A stretch of 64,000 nt of DNA from Nonomuraea coxensis DSM 45129 (GCF_019397265.1 NZ_CP068985.1:2770501-2834500); one strand, 5' to 3'. Counted from the first letter of the stretch, positions 34,276-43,066 are shown. Notes: generated from the letters alone by a model not told the origin. Made by a program: numbers and translations.

Positions 34276-36807
34276 ATGATCCCCCTCACCGTGTCCCACA
34301 GCGGGCAAGGGCTCACCACGGCCCAGGCGGCGGCCCGGCTGGCCGCCGACGGGCCCAACGTGCTGCCGCCGCCCCGCCGTACGCGCCCGATCGTGCTGCT
34401 GGTGCGCCAGCTCGCGCACTTCTTCGCGCTGCTGCTGTGGGGCGCGTCGGCGCTCGCGCTGCTGGCCGGCATGCCGCAGCTCGCCGTGGCGATCGTGGTC
34501 GTCGTGCTGCTCAACGGCGGCTTCGCCTTCGCCCAGGAATACCGCGCCGACCAGGCCGCGCAGAAGCTGCGCGAGCTCATCCCGGCCAACGCCGTGGTGC
34601 GCCGCGACGGCCGCCGCCGGCTGGTCGGCGCGGCCGAGCTGGTCGTCGGCGACGTGGTGCTGCTGGAGGCGGGGGACCGGATCTCGGCCGACCTGGAGCT
34701 GACCGAGGCGCACGCCCTGGCGGTCAACGAGTCGACGCTGACCGGTGAGAGCGTCCCCGCCCGCCCGCGTACGGGTGATCCGGCCTTCGCCGGCACGTTC
34801 GTGGTGGAGGGCGAGGCCGAGGCCGTCGTGGTGGCGACCGGCGGGCGTACCCGGCTGGCCGGGATCGCCCGGCTCACGCAGGAGGCGACCCGGCCGCCCA
34901 GCCCGCTGTCGGTCCAGCTCGGCAAGGTCGTCAGGATCGTCGCGGGGATCGCCCTGGCCGTCGGCACGGCCTTCTTCTGCCTGGCGCTCCTGCTCGGCAT
35001 GGAGGCGAGCCAGAGCTTCCTGTTCGCGCTGGGCGTCACCGTGGCGCTGGTGCCCGAAGGGCTGCTGCCGACGGTCACGCTGTCGCTGGCCCGCGCCGCC
35101 CAGCGGATGGCCGCCCGCCAGGCCCTGGTACGCCACCTGGAGGCGGTCGAGACGCTCGGCTCGGCCACGTTCATCTGCACCGACAAGACCGGCACGCTCA
35201 CCCGCAACGAGATGACCGTGGCCGAGGTCTGGGCGCCCCGGTGCCCGCCCGCCGAGGTGCTGCGCCCGGCCGTGCTCAGCTCCACCGGACGGATGAGCGA
35301 CGGCAAGCCCGTCGGCGATCCCATGGAGGTCGCCCTGCACGTCGAGGCGCTGCGCCTCGGCGCCGACCTGACCGGCGAGATCACCGCGCGCAACCCCTTC
35401 GACCCCGTACGCCGCCGCTCCTCCGTCGTCGTGGGCGGCCGGCTGCAGCTCAAGGGAGCCCCGGACAGCGTGCTGCCGCTGTGCCAGGACGTACCGGGCA
35501 CAGCGGACGCGCTGGCCCGGATGAGCGAACGCGGGCTGCGCGTGCTCGCGGTCGCCCGCGGCGACACGGCGGAGGAGCGCGACCTCGAACTGCTCGGCCT
35601 GGTGGGCCTGTACGACCCGCCTCGCGACGACGTGGCCGAGGCGATCCAGAAGTGCCGCGCCGCCGGGATCAGGCTGGCCATGGTCACCGGCGACCACCCG
35701 GGCACCGCCCGCGCCATCGCCGCCGAGGTCGGCCTGCTCGGCCCCGACCGGCTGGTCGTCACCGGCGCGGAACTGCCCGACGACGACGCGGCCCTGGGCG
35801 AGCTGCTGGACCGCGACGGCGTCGTCGTCGCCCGCGTGACGCCCGAGGACAAGCTGCGCATCGCCCGCGCCCTGCGCGCCCGCGGCCACGTCGTCGCGAT
35901 GACCGGCGACGGCGTCAACGACGGGCCCGCGCTGCGCGAGGCCGACATCGGCATCGCCATGGGCGCCTCCGGCACCGACGTCGCCCGCGAGGCCGCCGAC
36001 CTCGTCCTGCTCGACGACCACTTCGCGACCATCGTGGCGGCCGTCGAGCTGGGCCGCGCCACCTACGCCAACGTGCGGCGCTTCCTCACCTACCACCTGA
36101 CCGACAACGTGGCCGAGCTGACCCCGTTCGCCGTCTGGGCACTGTCCGGCGGGACCGTGCCCCTCGCCCTGAGCGTGCTGCAGGTGCTCGCCCTGGACAT
36201 CGGGACCGATCTGCTGCCCGCTCTCGCCCTGGGCGCCGAGCCGGCCAACCCGCGCACCATGCGGGGCCCCGCCCGCGCCGGCGGGCTCATCGACCGGCGG
36301 CTGCTCGTGCGGGTGTTCGGCGTCCTCGGCCCGGCTCAGGCGATCGCCGAGATGGCCGCCTTCCTCGGCGTCCTGCTGCTGAGCGGCTGGCACCTGGGAG
36401 CCGCGCCGGACGCCGGCGTGCTCGGCGCCGCCTCCGGCGCCGCGTTCGCCGCCGTGGTGCTCGGCCAGCTCGTCAACGCCTTCGCCTGCCGCAGCGAGTC
36501 CCGCTGGATCGGACGGCTGCGCGGGCGCGCCAACCCGCTGCTGCTCGGCGCGGTCGCCTTCGAGGCGGTGCTGCTCCTGGTCTTCCTCGGCGTCCCGCCC
36601 GTCGCGGGCCTGCTCGGCGGGACGTTCCCCGGCCCGGCCGGCTGGGCGCTCGCGCTGCTGGCGATCCCCGTCATGGTCGCGGCCGACACCGCGCACAAGA
36701 CCTGGCGGGCGTCCAGGGGACGAACGTCCTCCCGCCCGGAGACCTCCGGCTCTGCCGCCCGCGAGCCCGCCGGCGCAGGCTTGAACCGGGACGGGAACCG
36801 GCCCTGA
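34276..36807 (+). CDS. P2-type cation-transporting ATPase
   Basis: The 843-residue protein has all P-type ATPase motifs: TGES in the actuator domain (residues 156-159), VALVPEGLLPTV in helix 4, phosphorylated Asp303 in CTDKTGTLT, KGAPD in the nucleotide domain, MVTGDHPGTA and the hinge MTGDGVNDGPALREADIGIAMG. The PEGL helix and the C-terminal four-to-six helices place it with P2 ATPases (Ca2+ or Na+/K+-like), not heavy-metal P1B pumps. The ion cannot be fixed from sequence. Similar ATPases occur in DosR regulons (CtpF type), which fits the neighbours. Confidence 0.93.
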   Translation: MIPLTVSHSGQGLTTAQAAARLAADGPNVLPPPRRTRPIVLLVRQLAHFFALLLWGASALALLAGMPQLAVAIVVVVLLNGGFAFAQEYRADQAAQKLRELIPANAVVRRDGRRRLVGAAELVVGDVVLLEAGDRISADLELTEAHALAVNESTLTGESVPARPRTGDPAFAGTFVVEGEAEAVVVATGGRTRLAGIARLTQEATRPPSPLSVQLGKVVRIVAGIALAVGTAFFCLALLLGMEASQSFLFALGVTVALVPEGLLPTVTLSLARAAQRMAARQALVRHLEAVETLGSATFICTDKTGTLTRNEMTVAEVWAPRCPPAEVLRPAVLSSTGRMSDGKPVGDPMEVALHVEALRLGADLTGEITARNPFDPVRRRSSVVVGGRLQLKGAPDSVLPLCQDVPGTADALARMSERGLRVLAVARGDTAEERDLELLGLVGLYDPPRDDVAEAIQKCRAAGIRLAMVTGDHPGTARAIAAEVGLLGPDRLVVTGAELPDDDAALGELLDRDGVVVARVTPEDKLRIARALRARGHVVAMTGDGVNDGPALREADIGIAMGASGTDVAREAADLVLLDDHFATIVAAVELGRATYANVRRFLTYHLTDNVAELTPFAVWALSGGTVPLALSVLQVLALDIGTDLLPALALGAEPANPRTMRGPARAGGLIDRRLLVRVFGVLGPAQAIAEMAAFLGVLLLSGWHLGAAPDAGVLGAASGAAFAAVVLGQLVNAFACRSESRWIGRLRGRANPLLLGAVAFEAVLLLVFLGVPPVAGLLGGTFPGPAGWALALLAIPVMVAADTAHKTWRASRGRTSSRPETSGSAAREPAGAGLNRDGNRP

Positions 36808-36832
36808 GCACAGCGGAGACAAGGAGCCTGCC

Positions 36833-37024
36833 ATGAAGGCCACCGTGGGAGACCGGCTGATCGTGGAACGTACGTCCGGCGACCAGATCCGCAGGAAGGG
36901 CGTGGTCGTGGCGGTGGAGCACACCGACGGCTCGCCCCCCTACCTGGTGCGCTGGCTGGACACCGAGCGCGAGTCCCTCGTCTTCCCCGGGCCCGACGCC
37001 CGCATCGTCACGGACGCCCGCTGA
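36833..37024 (+). CDS. DUF1918 domain protein
   Basis: The 63-residue protein matches DUF1918 along its length: MKATVGDRLIVERTSGDQIRRKGVVVAVEHTDGSPPYLVRWLDTERESLVFPGPDARIV. It folds as a small beta barrel in this family and often accompanies stress genes in actinobacteria. It follows the ATPase by 25 bases and ends the plus-strand run; a weak inverted repeat (GGACGCC/GGCGTCC, 37012-37049) spans the junction with the convergent P450 gene. Confidence 0.92.
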   Translation: MKATVGDRLIVERTSGDQIRRKGVVVAVEHTDGSPPYLVRWLDTERESLVFPGPDARIVTDAR

Positions 37025-37039
37025 CCGCTGGGTCCGCCG

Positions 37040-38248
37040 TCAGGCGTCCCAGGTGACCGGGAGGCTCTTGACCCCGTAGATGTCGGCGGTCTCCGGGCGC
37101 AGCGCCACCTCCCCGGCCGGCACGGCCAGCCGGAGCGTGGGGAAGCGGCGGAGCAGCGCGGGCAGGGCGACGCGCAGCTCGACGCGGGCGAGCTGCTGGC
37201 CCAGGCACTGGTGGATGCCGTGGCTGAAGGCCAGGTGGGCGCCGTCCTTCCGGCGCAGGTCGAGGGTGTGGGGGTCGGGGAAGCGGTCGGGGTCGCGGTT
37301 GGCGGTGCTGAGGGACAGGATGACCGTCGTGCCGGCCTCGATGGTGTGGCCGGCCAGCTCGACGTCCTCCAGCGCGACCCGGGAGAACTGCTTGGCGACG
37401 CTCAGGTAGCGCAGCAGCTCCTCCACGGCCTGGTCGGTGAGGCCCGGGTCGGCGCGCAGCGCGGCGAGCTGCTCCGGGTTCCGCAGCAGCGCGAAGGTGC
37501 CCAGGGCGAGCATGTTCGCGGTGGTGTCGAAGCCGGCCGACAGCAGGATCAGGGCCATGCCCTTCAGCTCCTCGTCGGTCAGGTCGCCGTCGGTCAGGTC
37601 GCTGAGCACGTCGTCCGTGGGGTGGGCGCGCTTGGCGGCCACCAGCTCGGCGAGGTACTGCTGGGTGGCGGCGTAGGCGGCGAGCAGTTCCTCGTCGCCG
37701 GCCTCGCCGCCGAGGAACGTGTCGATGTTCTCCTGGAAGCGGCCCCGGTCCTCGTACGGCACCCCGAGCAGCTCGCAGATGACGACGGCCGGGATGGGCT
37801 TGGCGAAGGCGGTGACCAGGTCGGCCGCCGGGCCGGCCTGCTCCATGGCGTCCAGGTGCTCGGCGGTGATCTGCTCGACGCGCTCGGTCAGCATCCGCAT
37901 GCGCCGGACGGTGAACCTGCCGACCAGCGGCCTGCGGTAGCGGCTGTGCTGGGGCTCGTCCATGAGGAGGAACTCGCCGGGCGGCGCCGGGGGGACCTCG
38001 ATGTCGCCGTAGTCGATGGTCGGATGGTGTCTCATGAGCTCCTTGCGGGAGCTGAACCGGGAGTCGGCGAGGATCGCGCGGGCCAGGTCGTAGCCGGTGA
38101 CGATCCAGCCCTGGTGGCCGTCGGGGAAGGGGAAGCGGCTGATCGGGCTGTGCGCGCGGGCCTCGACCAGCTCCTTGGGCGGGTCGAAGGGACAGCCGGG
38201 CTGCCGCGTGGTGGGCATCGCGGGGATGGTGTGGGGGAGGGCGGTCAC
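37040..38248 (-). CDS. Cytochrome P450 (bacterial class I, CYP105/107-like)
   Basis: The 402-residue protein starts at GTG 38248. It has the standard P450 motifs: the I-helix LLSAGFDTTANML with an intact acid-alcohol pair, ExxR in VEELLRYL, and the haem loop FSHGIHQCLGQQLAR with the thiolate Cys. It should be a normal O2-activating monooxygenase. No ferredoxin gene is adjacent. It lies 46 bases after the ABC permease on the same strand, so it may be the last gene of the padR operon or have its own promoter at the 12-bp palindrome between them. Confidence 0.93.
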   Translation of the reverse strand: MTALPHTIPAMPTTRQPGCPFDPPKELVEARAHSPISRFPFPDGHQGWIVTGYDLARAILADSRFSSRKELMRHHPTIDYGDIEVPPAPPGEFLLMDEPQHSRYRRPLVGRFTVRRMRMLTERVEQITAEHLDAMEQAGPAADLVTAFAKPIPAVVICELLGVPYEDRGRFQENIDTFLGGEAGDEELLAAYAATQQYLAELVAAKRAHPTDDVLSDLTDGDLTDEELKGMALILLSAGFDTTANMLALGTFALLRNPEQLAALRADPGLTDQAVEELLRYLSVAKQFSRVALEDVELAGHTIEAGTTVILSLSTANRDPDRFPDPHTLDLRRKDGAHLAFSHGIHQCLGQQLARVELRVALPALLRRFPTLRLAVPAGEVALRPETADIYGVKSLPVTWDA

Positions 38249-38263
38249 GATCGCTCCTTGCTT

Positions 38264-38275
38264 GCGATATATCGC
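38264..38275. promoter_or_regulatory. 12-bp palindrome before the P450 gene
   Basis: GCGATATATCGC is perfectly self-complementary and lies in the 46-base gap between the ABC permease and the P450 start, 15 bases from the start. It could be an operator controlling the P450 separately. Confidence 0.45.
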
Positions 38276-38294
38276 GTCTGAGGACATGCGGATC

Positions 38295-39059
38295 TCAGGA
38301 GATCCTGCGGCGGTAGATGGCCATGGCGAAGCCGTAGGCGACGACGAGGATGCCGGCGCACCAGGCCAGGGCGACCCAGATGTCGTCACCGGCCGGCTGC
38401 CCGGCGAACAGGGCGCGGACCGCGTTGACGATGGCGGTCACCGGCTGGTTCTCGGCGAAGACGCGCAGCGGGCCGGGCATGGTGTCGGTGGGCACGAAGG
38501 CCGAGCTGAGGAAGGGCAGGAAGATGAGCGGGTAGGAGAACGCGCTCGCGCCCTCCAGGGTCTTGGCCGTCAGTCCGGGGATGACGGCGATCCAGGTCAG
38601 CGCCAGCGTGAACAGGGTCAGGATGCCCGCCACCGCCAGCCACGCCAGCACTCCCGCCCCCGAGCGGAAGCCCATGAGCAGCGCCACGAGCATCACCACC
38701 GCGAGCGAGACGAGGTTGGCGACCAGCGAGGTCAGCACGTGCGCCCACAGCACCGACGACCGCGCGGTCGGCATGGACTGGAAGCGCTCGAAGATGCCGC
38801 CCCGCAGGTCCATGAACAGCCGGTAGGCGGTGTAGGCGATGCCCGAGGCGACCGTGATGAGCAGGATGCCGGGCAGCATGTAGTTCACGTACGACGTGTC
38901 CGACCCTGTCCTGATCGCGCCGCCGAACACGTAGACGAACATCAGCATCATGGCGATCGGCATGATCGCGGTGGTGACGATGGTGTCGGGGCTGCGGGTG
39001 ATGTGGCGCAGGGACCGCCCCAGCAGGACGGTGGTGTCGCCGAGGAAATGCTTGGCCAT
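38295..39059 (-). CDS. ABC-2 type permease (DrrB-like)
   Basis: The 254-residue protein has six membrane helices and the ABC-2 pattern of daunorubicin-resistance permeases: HITRSPDTIVTTAIMPIAMMLMFVYVFGGAI, YVNYMLPGILLITVASG, and the signature FLPFLSSAFVPTDTMPGPLRVFAENQPVT. With the ATPase encoded just upstream it would form a drug or lipid exporter at the membrane. It starts nine bases after the ATPase stop. Confidence 0.92.
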   Translation of the reverse strand: MAKHFLGDTTVLLGRSLRHITRSPDTIVTTAIMPIAMMLMFVYVFGGAIRTGSDTSYVNYMLPGILLITVASGIAYTAYRLFMDLRGGIFERFQSMPTARSSVLWAHVLTSLVANLVSLAVVMLVALLMGFRSGAGVLAWLAVAGILTLFTLALTWIAVIPGLTAKTLEGASAFSYPLIFLPFLSSAFVPTDTMPGPLRVFAENQPVTAIVNAVRALFAGQPAGDDIWVALAWCAGILVVAYGFAMAIYRRRIS

Positions 39060-39068
39060 CGTAGTTCC

Positions 39069-39833
39069 TCAGGATTTCGTGCCGACGAGGGAGAGGAAGA
39101 CGTCCTCAAGGGTGGGCTGCTTCTCGACGTACTCGACCTTGGCGGGCGGGAGCAGCCGCCTGAGCTCGTCCAAGGTGCCGTCGACGAGGATGCGGCCCTC
39201 GTGGAGGATCGCGATCCGGTCGGCGAGTTGTTCGGCCTCGTCGAGGTACTGCGTGGTGAGCAGCACCGTCGTGCCGCCCGCCGCCAGGTCCTTGACGGCC
39301 TGCCAGACCTCGATGCGGGCCTGGGGGTCGAGCCCGGTGGTGGGCTCGTCCAGGAAGATGACCGCCGGGTCGCCGATCAGGCTCATCGCGATGTCGAGGC
39401 GCCGGCGCATGCCGCCGGAGTACGTCGCGACCCTCCGCCCGCCCGCGTCCGTCAGCGAGAACCGGCGGAGCAGATCGTCGGCGATCCCGCCGGGATTCCG
39501 CACGTGCCGCAGGCGGGCCACCAGCACCAGGTTCTCCCGCCCGCTGAGGATCTCGTCCACGGCGGCGAACTGACCGGTGAGGCTGATGGACTCGCGTACG
39601 TCCGCGCCCTGCGTGGCCACGTCGAAGCCGTTGACGCGGGCGGTGCCGGCGTCGGCCTTGAGCAGCGTGGACAGGATCTTCACCACGGTGGTCTTGCCCG
39701 CCCCGTTGGAGCCGAGCAGGGCGAAGATGCCGCCCCGCGCCACCTCGAAGTCCACGCCGCGCAGCACGCGCAGCTCCTTGTACGACTTCTCCAGGCCGTG
39801 CACCTGGATCGCCGGGGGTCGCCGGTTCGTCAT
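39069..39833 (-). CDS. ABC transporter ATP-binding protein (DrrA-like)
   Basis: The 254-residue ATPase has Walker A LLGSNGAGKTTVVK, signature TYSGGMRRRLDIAMSL, Walker B AVIFLDEPTTGLDPQ and a DrrA-type C-terminal end (KVEYVEKQPTLEDVFLSLVG). It is shorter than DrrA, lacking most of the extra C-terminal domain. The ATG at 39833 overlaps the DUF1048 gene. It pairs with the permease downstream. Confidence 0.94.
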   Translation of the reverse strand: MTNRRPPAIQVHGLEKSYKELRVLRGVDFEVARGGIFALLGSNGAGKTTVVKILSTLLKADAGTARVNGFDVATQGADVRESISLTGQFAAVDEILSGRENLVLVARLRHVRNPGGIADDLLRRFSLTDAGGRRVATYSGGMRRRLDIAMSLIGDPAVIFLDEPTTGLDPQARIEVWQAVKDLAAGGTTVLLTTQYLDEAEQLADRIAILHEGRILVDGTLDELRRLLPPAKVEYVEKQPTLEDVFLSLVGTKS

Positions 39834-40246
39834 GTCTGTGTCCTGTCTCGTGATGGGGTGGCGTCGCCGGCGGCGCGGGCGACGGCGCTGGTGAAGCGGG
39901 CGCGCTCGCGGGCGCGGTACTGGCCGAGGGGGTAGTTGGCCATGAACGCCTCGACGAACTCGACGGGGTCGTCCCCGAAGATGCCGCGGATCGGGGTGCC
40001 GTCGGCCGCGCTCCGCTCGAACAGGTCGGCCACGTCCTCGTACATCGTCATCGCGCCGGGGCCGTCGGCCGGCCCGAAGTGCATGAGGTAGCGCTCCAGG
40101 GCCTCGACCGCGATGCGGTAGTCGTCGGGCAGCCGCTTGACGCGGGCCTTGTACTGCCTCCAGCGCTTCTTCTCCTCCAGGGATCCGGTGAGGATCTCCA
40201 GGTAGTGCAGGTAGCGGCTCTTGGGCTCGCCGGGTTCTGGGGTCAT
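39830..40246 (-). CDS. DUF1048 domain protein
   Basis: The 138-residue protein matches DUF1048 (LEILTGSLEEKKRWRQYKARVKRLPDDYRIAVEALERYLMHFGP, VADLFERSAADGTPIRGIFGDDPVEFVEAFMANYP). The family is nearly always found between a PadR regulator and an ABC exporter, as here, with four-base overlaps on both sides. Its role is not known; it is probably a cytosolic accessory of the regulator or transporter. Confidence 0.93.
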   Translation of the reverse strand: MTPEPGEPKSRYLHYLEILTGSLEEKKRWRQYKARVKRLPDDYRIAVEALERYLMHFGPADGPGAMTMYEDVADLFERSAADGTPIRGIFGDDPVEFVEAFMANYPLGQYRARERARFTSAVARAAGDATPSRDRTQT

Positions 40247-40578
40247 GTCTGCGGGTCTCCTTCACGGAGTTGGTCGAGTCGTCCGGCGAGGAAGCTCCAG
40301 GTCCTCCAGAACTCCTCCAGGTACTCCCGCCCCTGGGCGTTGAGGGAGTAGACCTTGCGCGGCGGCCCCTTCTCCGAGGGGACCTTCCGCACGTCGACCA
40401 GGCCGCGTTGCTCGACGCGGACCAGCAGGGCGTAGACGGTGCCCTCCGCGATGCCGGTGAAGCCCTGGTCGCGCAGCCAGGCGGTGATCTCGTAGCCGTG
40501 GGCGGGGCGGCCGGCCAGGATCGCCAGGACGATGCCCTCCAGCGTTCCCTTGAGCATCTCCGTCACGAGCTTGCCCAT
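40243..40578 (-). CDS. PadR-family transcriptional regulator
   Basis: The 111-residue protein is a PadR winged helix (LKGTLEGIVLAILAGRPAHGYEITAWLRDQGF, IAEGTVYALLVRVEQRGLV, GPPRKVYSLNAQGREYLEEF). The start is ATG 40578; the frame is open further upstream but that would run through the operator. It heads an operon padR, DUF1048, ABC ATPase, ABC permease and possibly P450, and the nested palindrome just upstream probably mediates repression. Ligands of such regulators are often the exported compounds. Confidence 0.93.
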   Translation of the reverse strand: MGKLVTEMLKGTLEGIVLAILAGRPAHGYEITAWLRDQGFTGIAEGTVYALLVRVEQRGLVDVRKVPSEKGPPRKVYSLNAQGREYLEEFWRTWSFLAGRLDQLREGDPQT

Positions 40579-40595
40579 GGAGCACCTCCTTCCAG

Positions 40596-40662
40596 CTACT
40601 CGGTGCTGCTGACTACTGGTACAAAGTAACACTGACTACCAGTACCTAGCAACACCGAATAG
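40596..40662. promoter_or_regulatory. Nested inverted repeat upstream of padR
   Basis: The inner arms TACTGGTA (40614-40621) and TACCAGTA (40637-40644) are perfect with a 15-base spacer. The outer arms CTACTCGGTGCTGCT (40596-40610) and AGCAACACCGAATAG (40648-40662) match at 13 of 15 positions. The structure covers the whole promoter gap, as expected for two PadR dimers side by side. Confidence 0.6.
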
Positions 40663-40677
40663 CGCGAGGCGTCCCGA

Positions 40678-40920
40678 TCAGGGACGTGCCTGCTCCGCGT
40701 AGCGGCTCAGCCGCCGCGCGGCGGCCTCCAGGTCGGCGGCGGCCGTCGCGCAGGCCGCGAGGTGAGCGGTCACCGAGGCGTGCAGCCAGTCCGGCGCCCC
40801 GCCGCCGGCCCTCAGCCCCGCCTCGACCGCGCGCAGGCGCTCGGCGCAGGCGGCGAGGGCGCGGGCGTCCGCACGCAGGACCTCGGCGTGGGCGATGATC
40901 GCGGCGATCCGGGCGGACAT
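40678..40920 (-). CDS. Small alanine-rich helical protein
   Basis: The 80-residue protein (MSARIAAIIAHAEVLRADARALAACAERLRAVEAGL) is predicted to be almost all helix, of a size and heptad spacing like WXG100/ESX-type helical hairpins, but the WXG motif is absent (only PDWLHAS near the middle). It lies ten bases downstream of the hydrolase gene and so belongs to the oxygenase operon. It has no membrane segment. It may bind the helical N-terminus of the hydrolase, which has a similar composition; this is a guess. Confidence 0.6.
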   Translation of the reverse strand: MSARIAAIIAHAEVLRADARALAACAERLRAVEAGLRAGGGAPDWLHASVTAHLAACATAAADLEAAARRLSRYAEQARP

Positions 40921-40930
40921 GGCTCCTCCG

Positions 40931-43066
40931 TCAGGCCGGGTACACCGGGACGGCGGCGTCCCGGAGCGCCTGGCGGGTGGTGGCCGACAGGCACAGCAGC
41001 GGGCGGGCGCCGTCGAGCCCCAGCTCGCGGAGCCGGCCGGCCAGCGGATGGGCCGAGCGCGGCTCGACGGCCAGCCGCATCGGCGGCGCCGCGTGCAGCC
41101 GGGCCCGCCCGCGGGTCCGTACGCAGGACCGCAGCACGCCGCCGGCCCCGCGCGTGTAGCCGACCAGGCCGGGATCGCTCAGCGGCAGCCCAGGACCGAG
41201 CCGCCCCCGCAGCGTGAGGACCGGACCGGCGGTGACGTGGGCGGACCGGGCGCCGAGCCGGAGCTCCACGGGCATCAGGGAGGTCTCGCCGCCCCACAGC
41301 CGCGGGCCGAGGGCGTGGACGATCGTGGCGTCCACGGCGGAGCCGACGAGGAAGCTGCCGGAGCGGCGCAGGTCCGCCGCCCGCAGCAGGCCGGGCCAGA
41401 CAGGAGAACGGGACCGCCGGCCGGACGGGCCCGCCACCACCACGCCGACCTGCAGCTCTCCGTAGCCGCCCGCACTGGTGTGCCGGTTCCAGGCGGCGTG
41501 CACGGCGACCAGCGCACGGCCCGCCACCCGTACGGCGGGACCGAGCCCGGTGCCCTCCAGCAGTCCGTCCGCCACCGCCGGGCGCGCGGCGAAGTACGCC
41601 GTGAGCGCGTCGCCGTCGCGGACCCTGATCGGCAGTTCGACGGCGCCCTCGGGGCTGTCGACGGCGCGGGTGGGCACGGTCAGGAAGGGGAACTCGTCAG
41701 GGTCGGGCGGGCGGTCGAACAGCAGGTACGCCTGCGACCGCACGACCGGCCCACGGAACGGCGTGAGCCGCTCGTCGATGTGCTCGCGCGCCTCGGGCAG
41801 GTCGCCGGCGAGGTTGGCGCGGTAGTGGTCGATGCTGTGGCACTGCGGGAACAGGTGGGTGGAGTCGCCATAGTCGACGACGTACCAGCCGGGGGGCGGG
41901 TCGAAGCAGGTGCCGGCGCCCTGCCCGTCGAGGGTGGGGATGATGTCGTGCTGGTTGGTGACGCTGGCCACCCAGGTGCGCGGGTCGGCGGGGCGCTTGA
42001 AGTCGACGGGCGAGCCGACGGCGACGACATGGGTGACCGTGTGACGGGCGCAGAAGCCGGGGTCCTGCGCCAGGTTCATGACCGCCGCCCCGCCCGCGCT
42101 GTGCCCGACGAGCGCCAGCTCGGCGCCCGGGGGCAGCCCGTAGTCCGCGACGGCCTCGGCCAGAGCCCGGCTGTAGGGGCTGCTGGCGAGGACGGCGCTG
42201 CTGAACGCGCCGAGCAGGTCCTGGGGCGACTCGCCGTCGGGGCGGCCCGCGCGCATGCCCGGCGCCTGGAGGACGTGGCGGATCACCCCGTCGGGCCCTT
42301 CGACGCTCTGGATGAGGGCCCGCCCGGTGGTGCCGAGCGTGCTGATGTTGCCCAGGAAGCCGAGCAGCGACCCCCGCGCGCACAGCCGGGCCGACTCGGC
42401 CGCGGTCGGCTCGACCCGGCGGGCGGCGCCTTCGCCGGTGTCGAGGACGGCGATGGCCCTGTTGCTCAGGCCGGTGATCGGATCGGCGGTGGCGAAGCCC
42501 TTTCCCGTCGCGATGAGCCAGGCGGTGGCGTCGTTGAGCGGGTTCTCGTCCAGCAGCGCGCGCAGCGCGAGGACCTCGCCGAAGACCGGGGCGAGCTGGC
42601 TGAGCGCGCGCACCGCACCCCGGTCCTTGAGCAGGGCGCGCAGGGCCCTGACGGCCTCCAGGTCACGGTCGGCGGCGGCCGCGTCGATGAGCCGGGCCAG
42701 CATGGGGTCCCCGGTCAGCTCGGGGTGCGCGAGCGCCACGGCGGCCACGCGCAGCCGCAGCGACGTGGCCAGCACCCGTACGGCCAGGCTCTCGGCCCCC
42801 AGCACGGCGCCGGCCTTGGCGGCCGCGGTGGTCAGCGGGCCGCCGCCGGTGAGCGCGCACCCGAGGCCCTGGCCGTTCGTCGTGGCCCGGAGCAGCGCGC
42901 GGTAGGCGGGCCCGGCCGCGGAGGGAGCCTGCGGCAGGGCGCGCAGCAGCGCGCCGTCGGCGAGCGCGGCCGTGGCGTGCGCCGCCGCGTCCTGGATCGT
43001 GAGCGCGATGTCGACCAGCTCGCGGGCCGCCGCGCGCAGGGCCCCGGCAGCCGGATCGGTCATCAC
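40931..43066 (-). CDS. Alpha/beta-hydrolase fused to an acetoacetate-decarboxylase-like domain
   Basis: The 711-residue protein has three parts. Residues ~1-200 are alanine-rich helices without a known family. Residues ~200-450 are a lipase-like alpha/beta hydrolase with nucleophile Ser323 in LVGHSAGGAA, probable Asp374 in TNQHDIIPTLD and probable His410 in FPQCHSIDHY. Residues ~485-711 resemble the acetoacetate-decarboxylase-like beta-cone fold (GGYGELQVGVVV, GGETSLMPVELRLG, GPVLTLRGRLGPGLPLSD). The start is GTG 43066 in a GTGA overlap with the oxygenase gene (ATG 43063 possible). There is no signal peptide, so it acts in the cytosol. The likely job is to free or process fatty acyl groups for the neighbouring oxygenase. 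The ADC-like assignment is the least certain part. Confidence 0.65.
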   Translation of the reverse strand: MMTDPAAGALRAAARELVDIALTIQDAAAHATAALADGALLRALPQAPSAAGPAYRALLRATTNGQGLGCALTGGGPLTTAAAKAGAVLGAESLAVRVLATSLRLRVAAVALAHPELTGDPMLARLIDAAAADRDLEAVRALRALLKDRGAVRALSQLAPVFGEVLALRALLDENPLNDATAWLIATGKGFATADPITGLSNRAIAVLDTGEGAARRVEPTAAESARLCARGSLLGFLGNISTLGTTGRALIQSVEGPDGVIRHVLQAPGMRAGRPDGESPQDLLGAFSSAVLASSPYSRALAEAVADYGLPPGAELALVGHSAGGAAVMNLAQDPGFCARHTVTHVVAVGSPVDFKRPADPRTWVASVTNQHDIIPTLDGQGAGTCFDPPPGWYVVDYGDSTHLFPQCHSIDHYRANLAGDLPEAREHIDERLTPFRGPVVRSQAYLLFDRPPDPDEFPFLTVPTRAVDSPEGAVELPIRVRDGDALTAYFAARPAVADGLLEGTGLGPAVRVAGRALVAVHAAWNRHTSAGGYGELQVGVVVAGPSGRRSRSPVWPGLLRAADLRRSGSFLVGSAVDATIVHALGPRLWGGETSLMPVELRLGARSAHVTAGPVLTLRGRLGPGLPLSDPGLVGYTRGAGGVLRSCVRTRGRARLHAAPPMRLAVEPRSAHPLAGRLRELGLDGARPLLCLSATTRQALRDAAVPVYPA

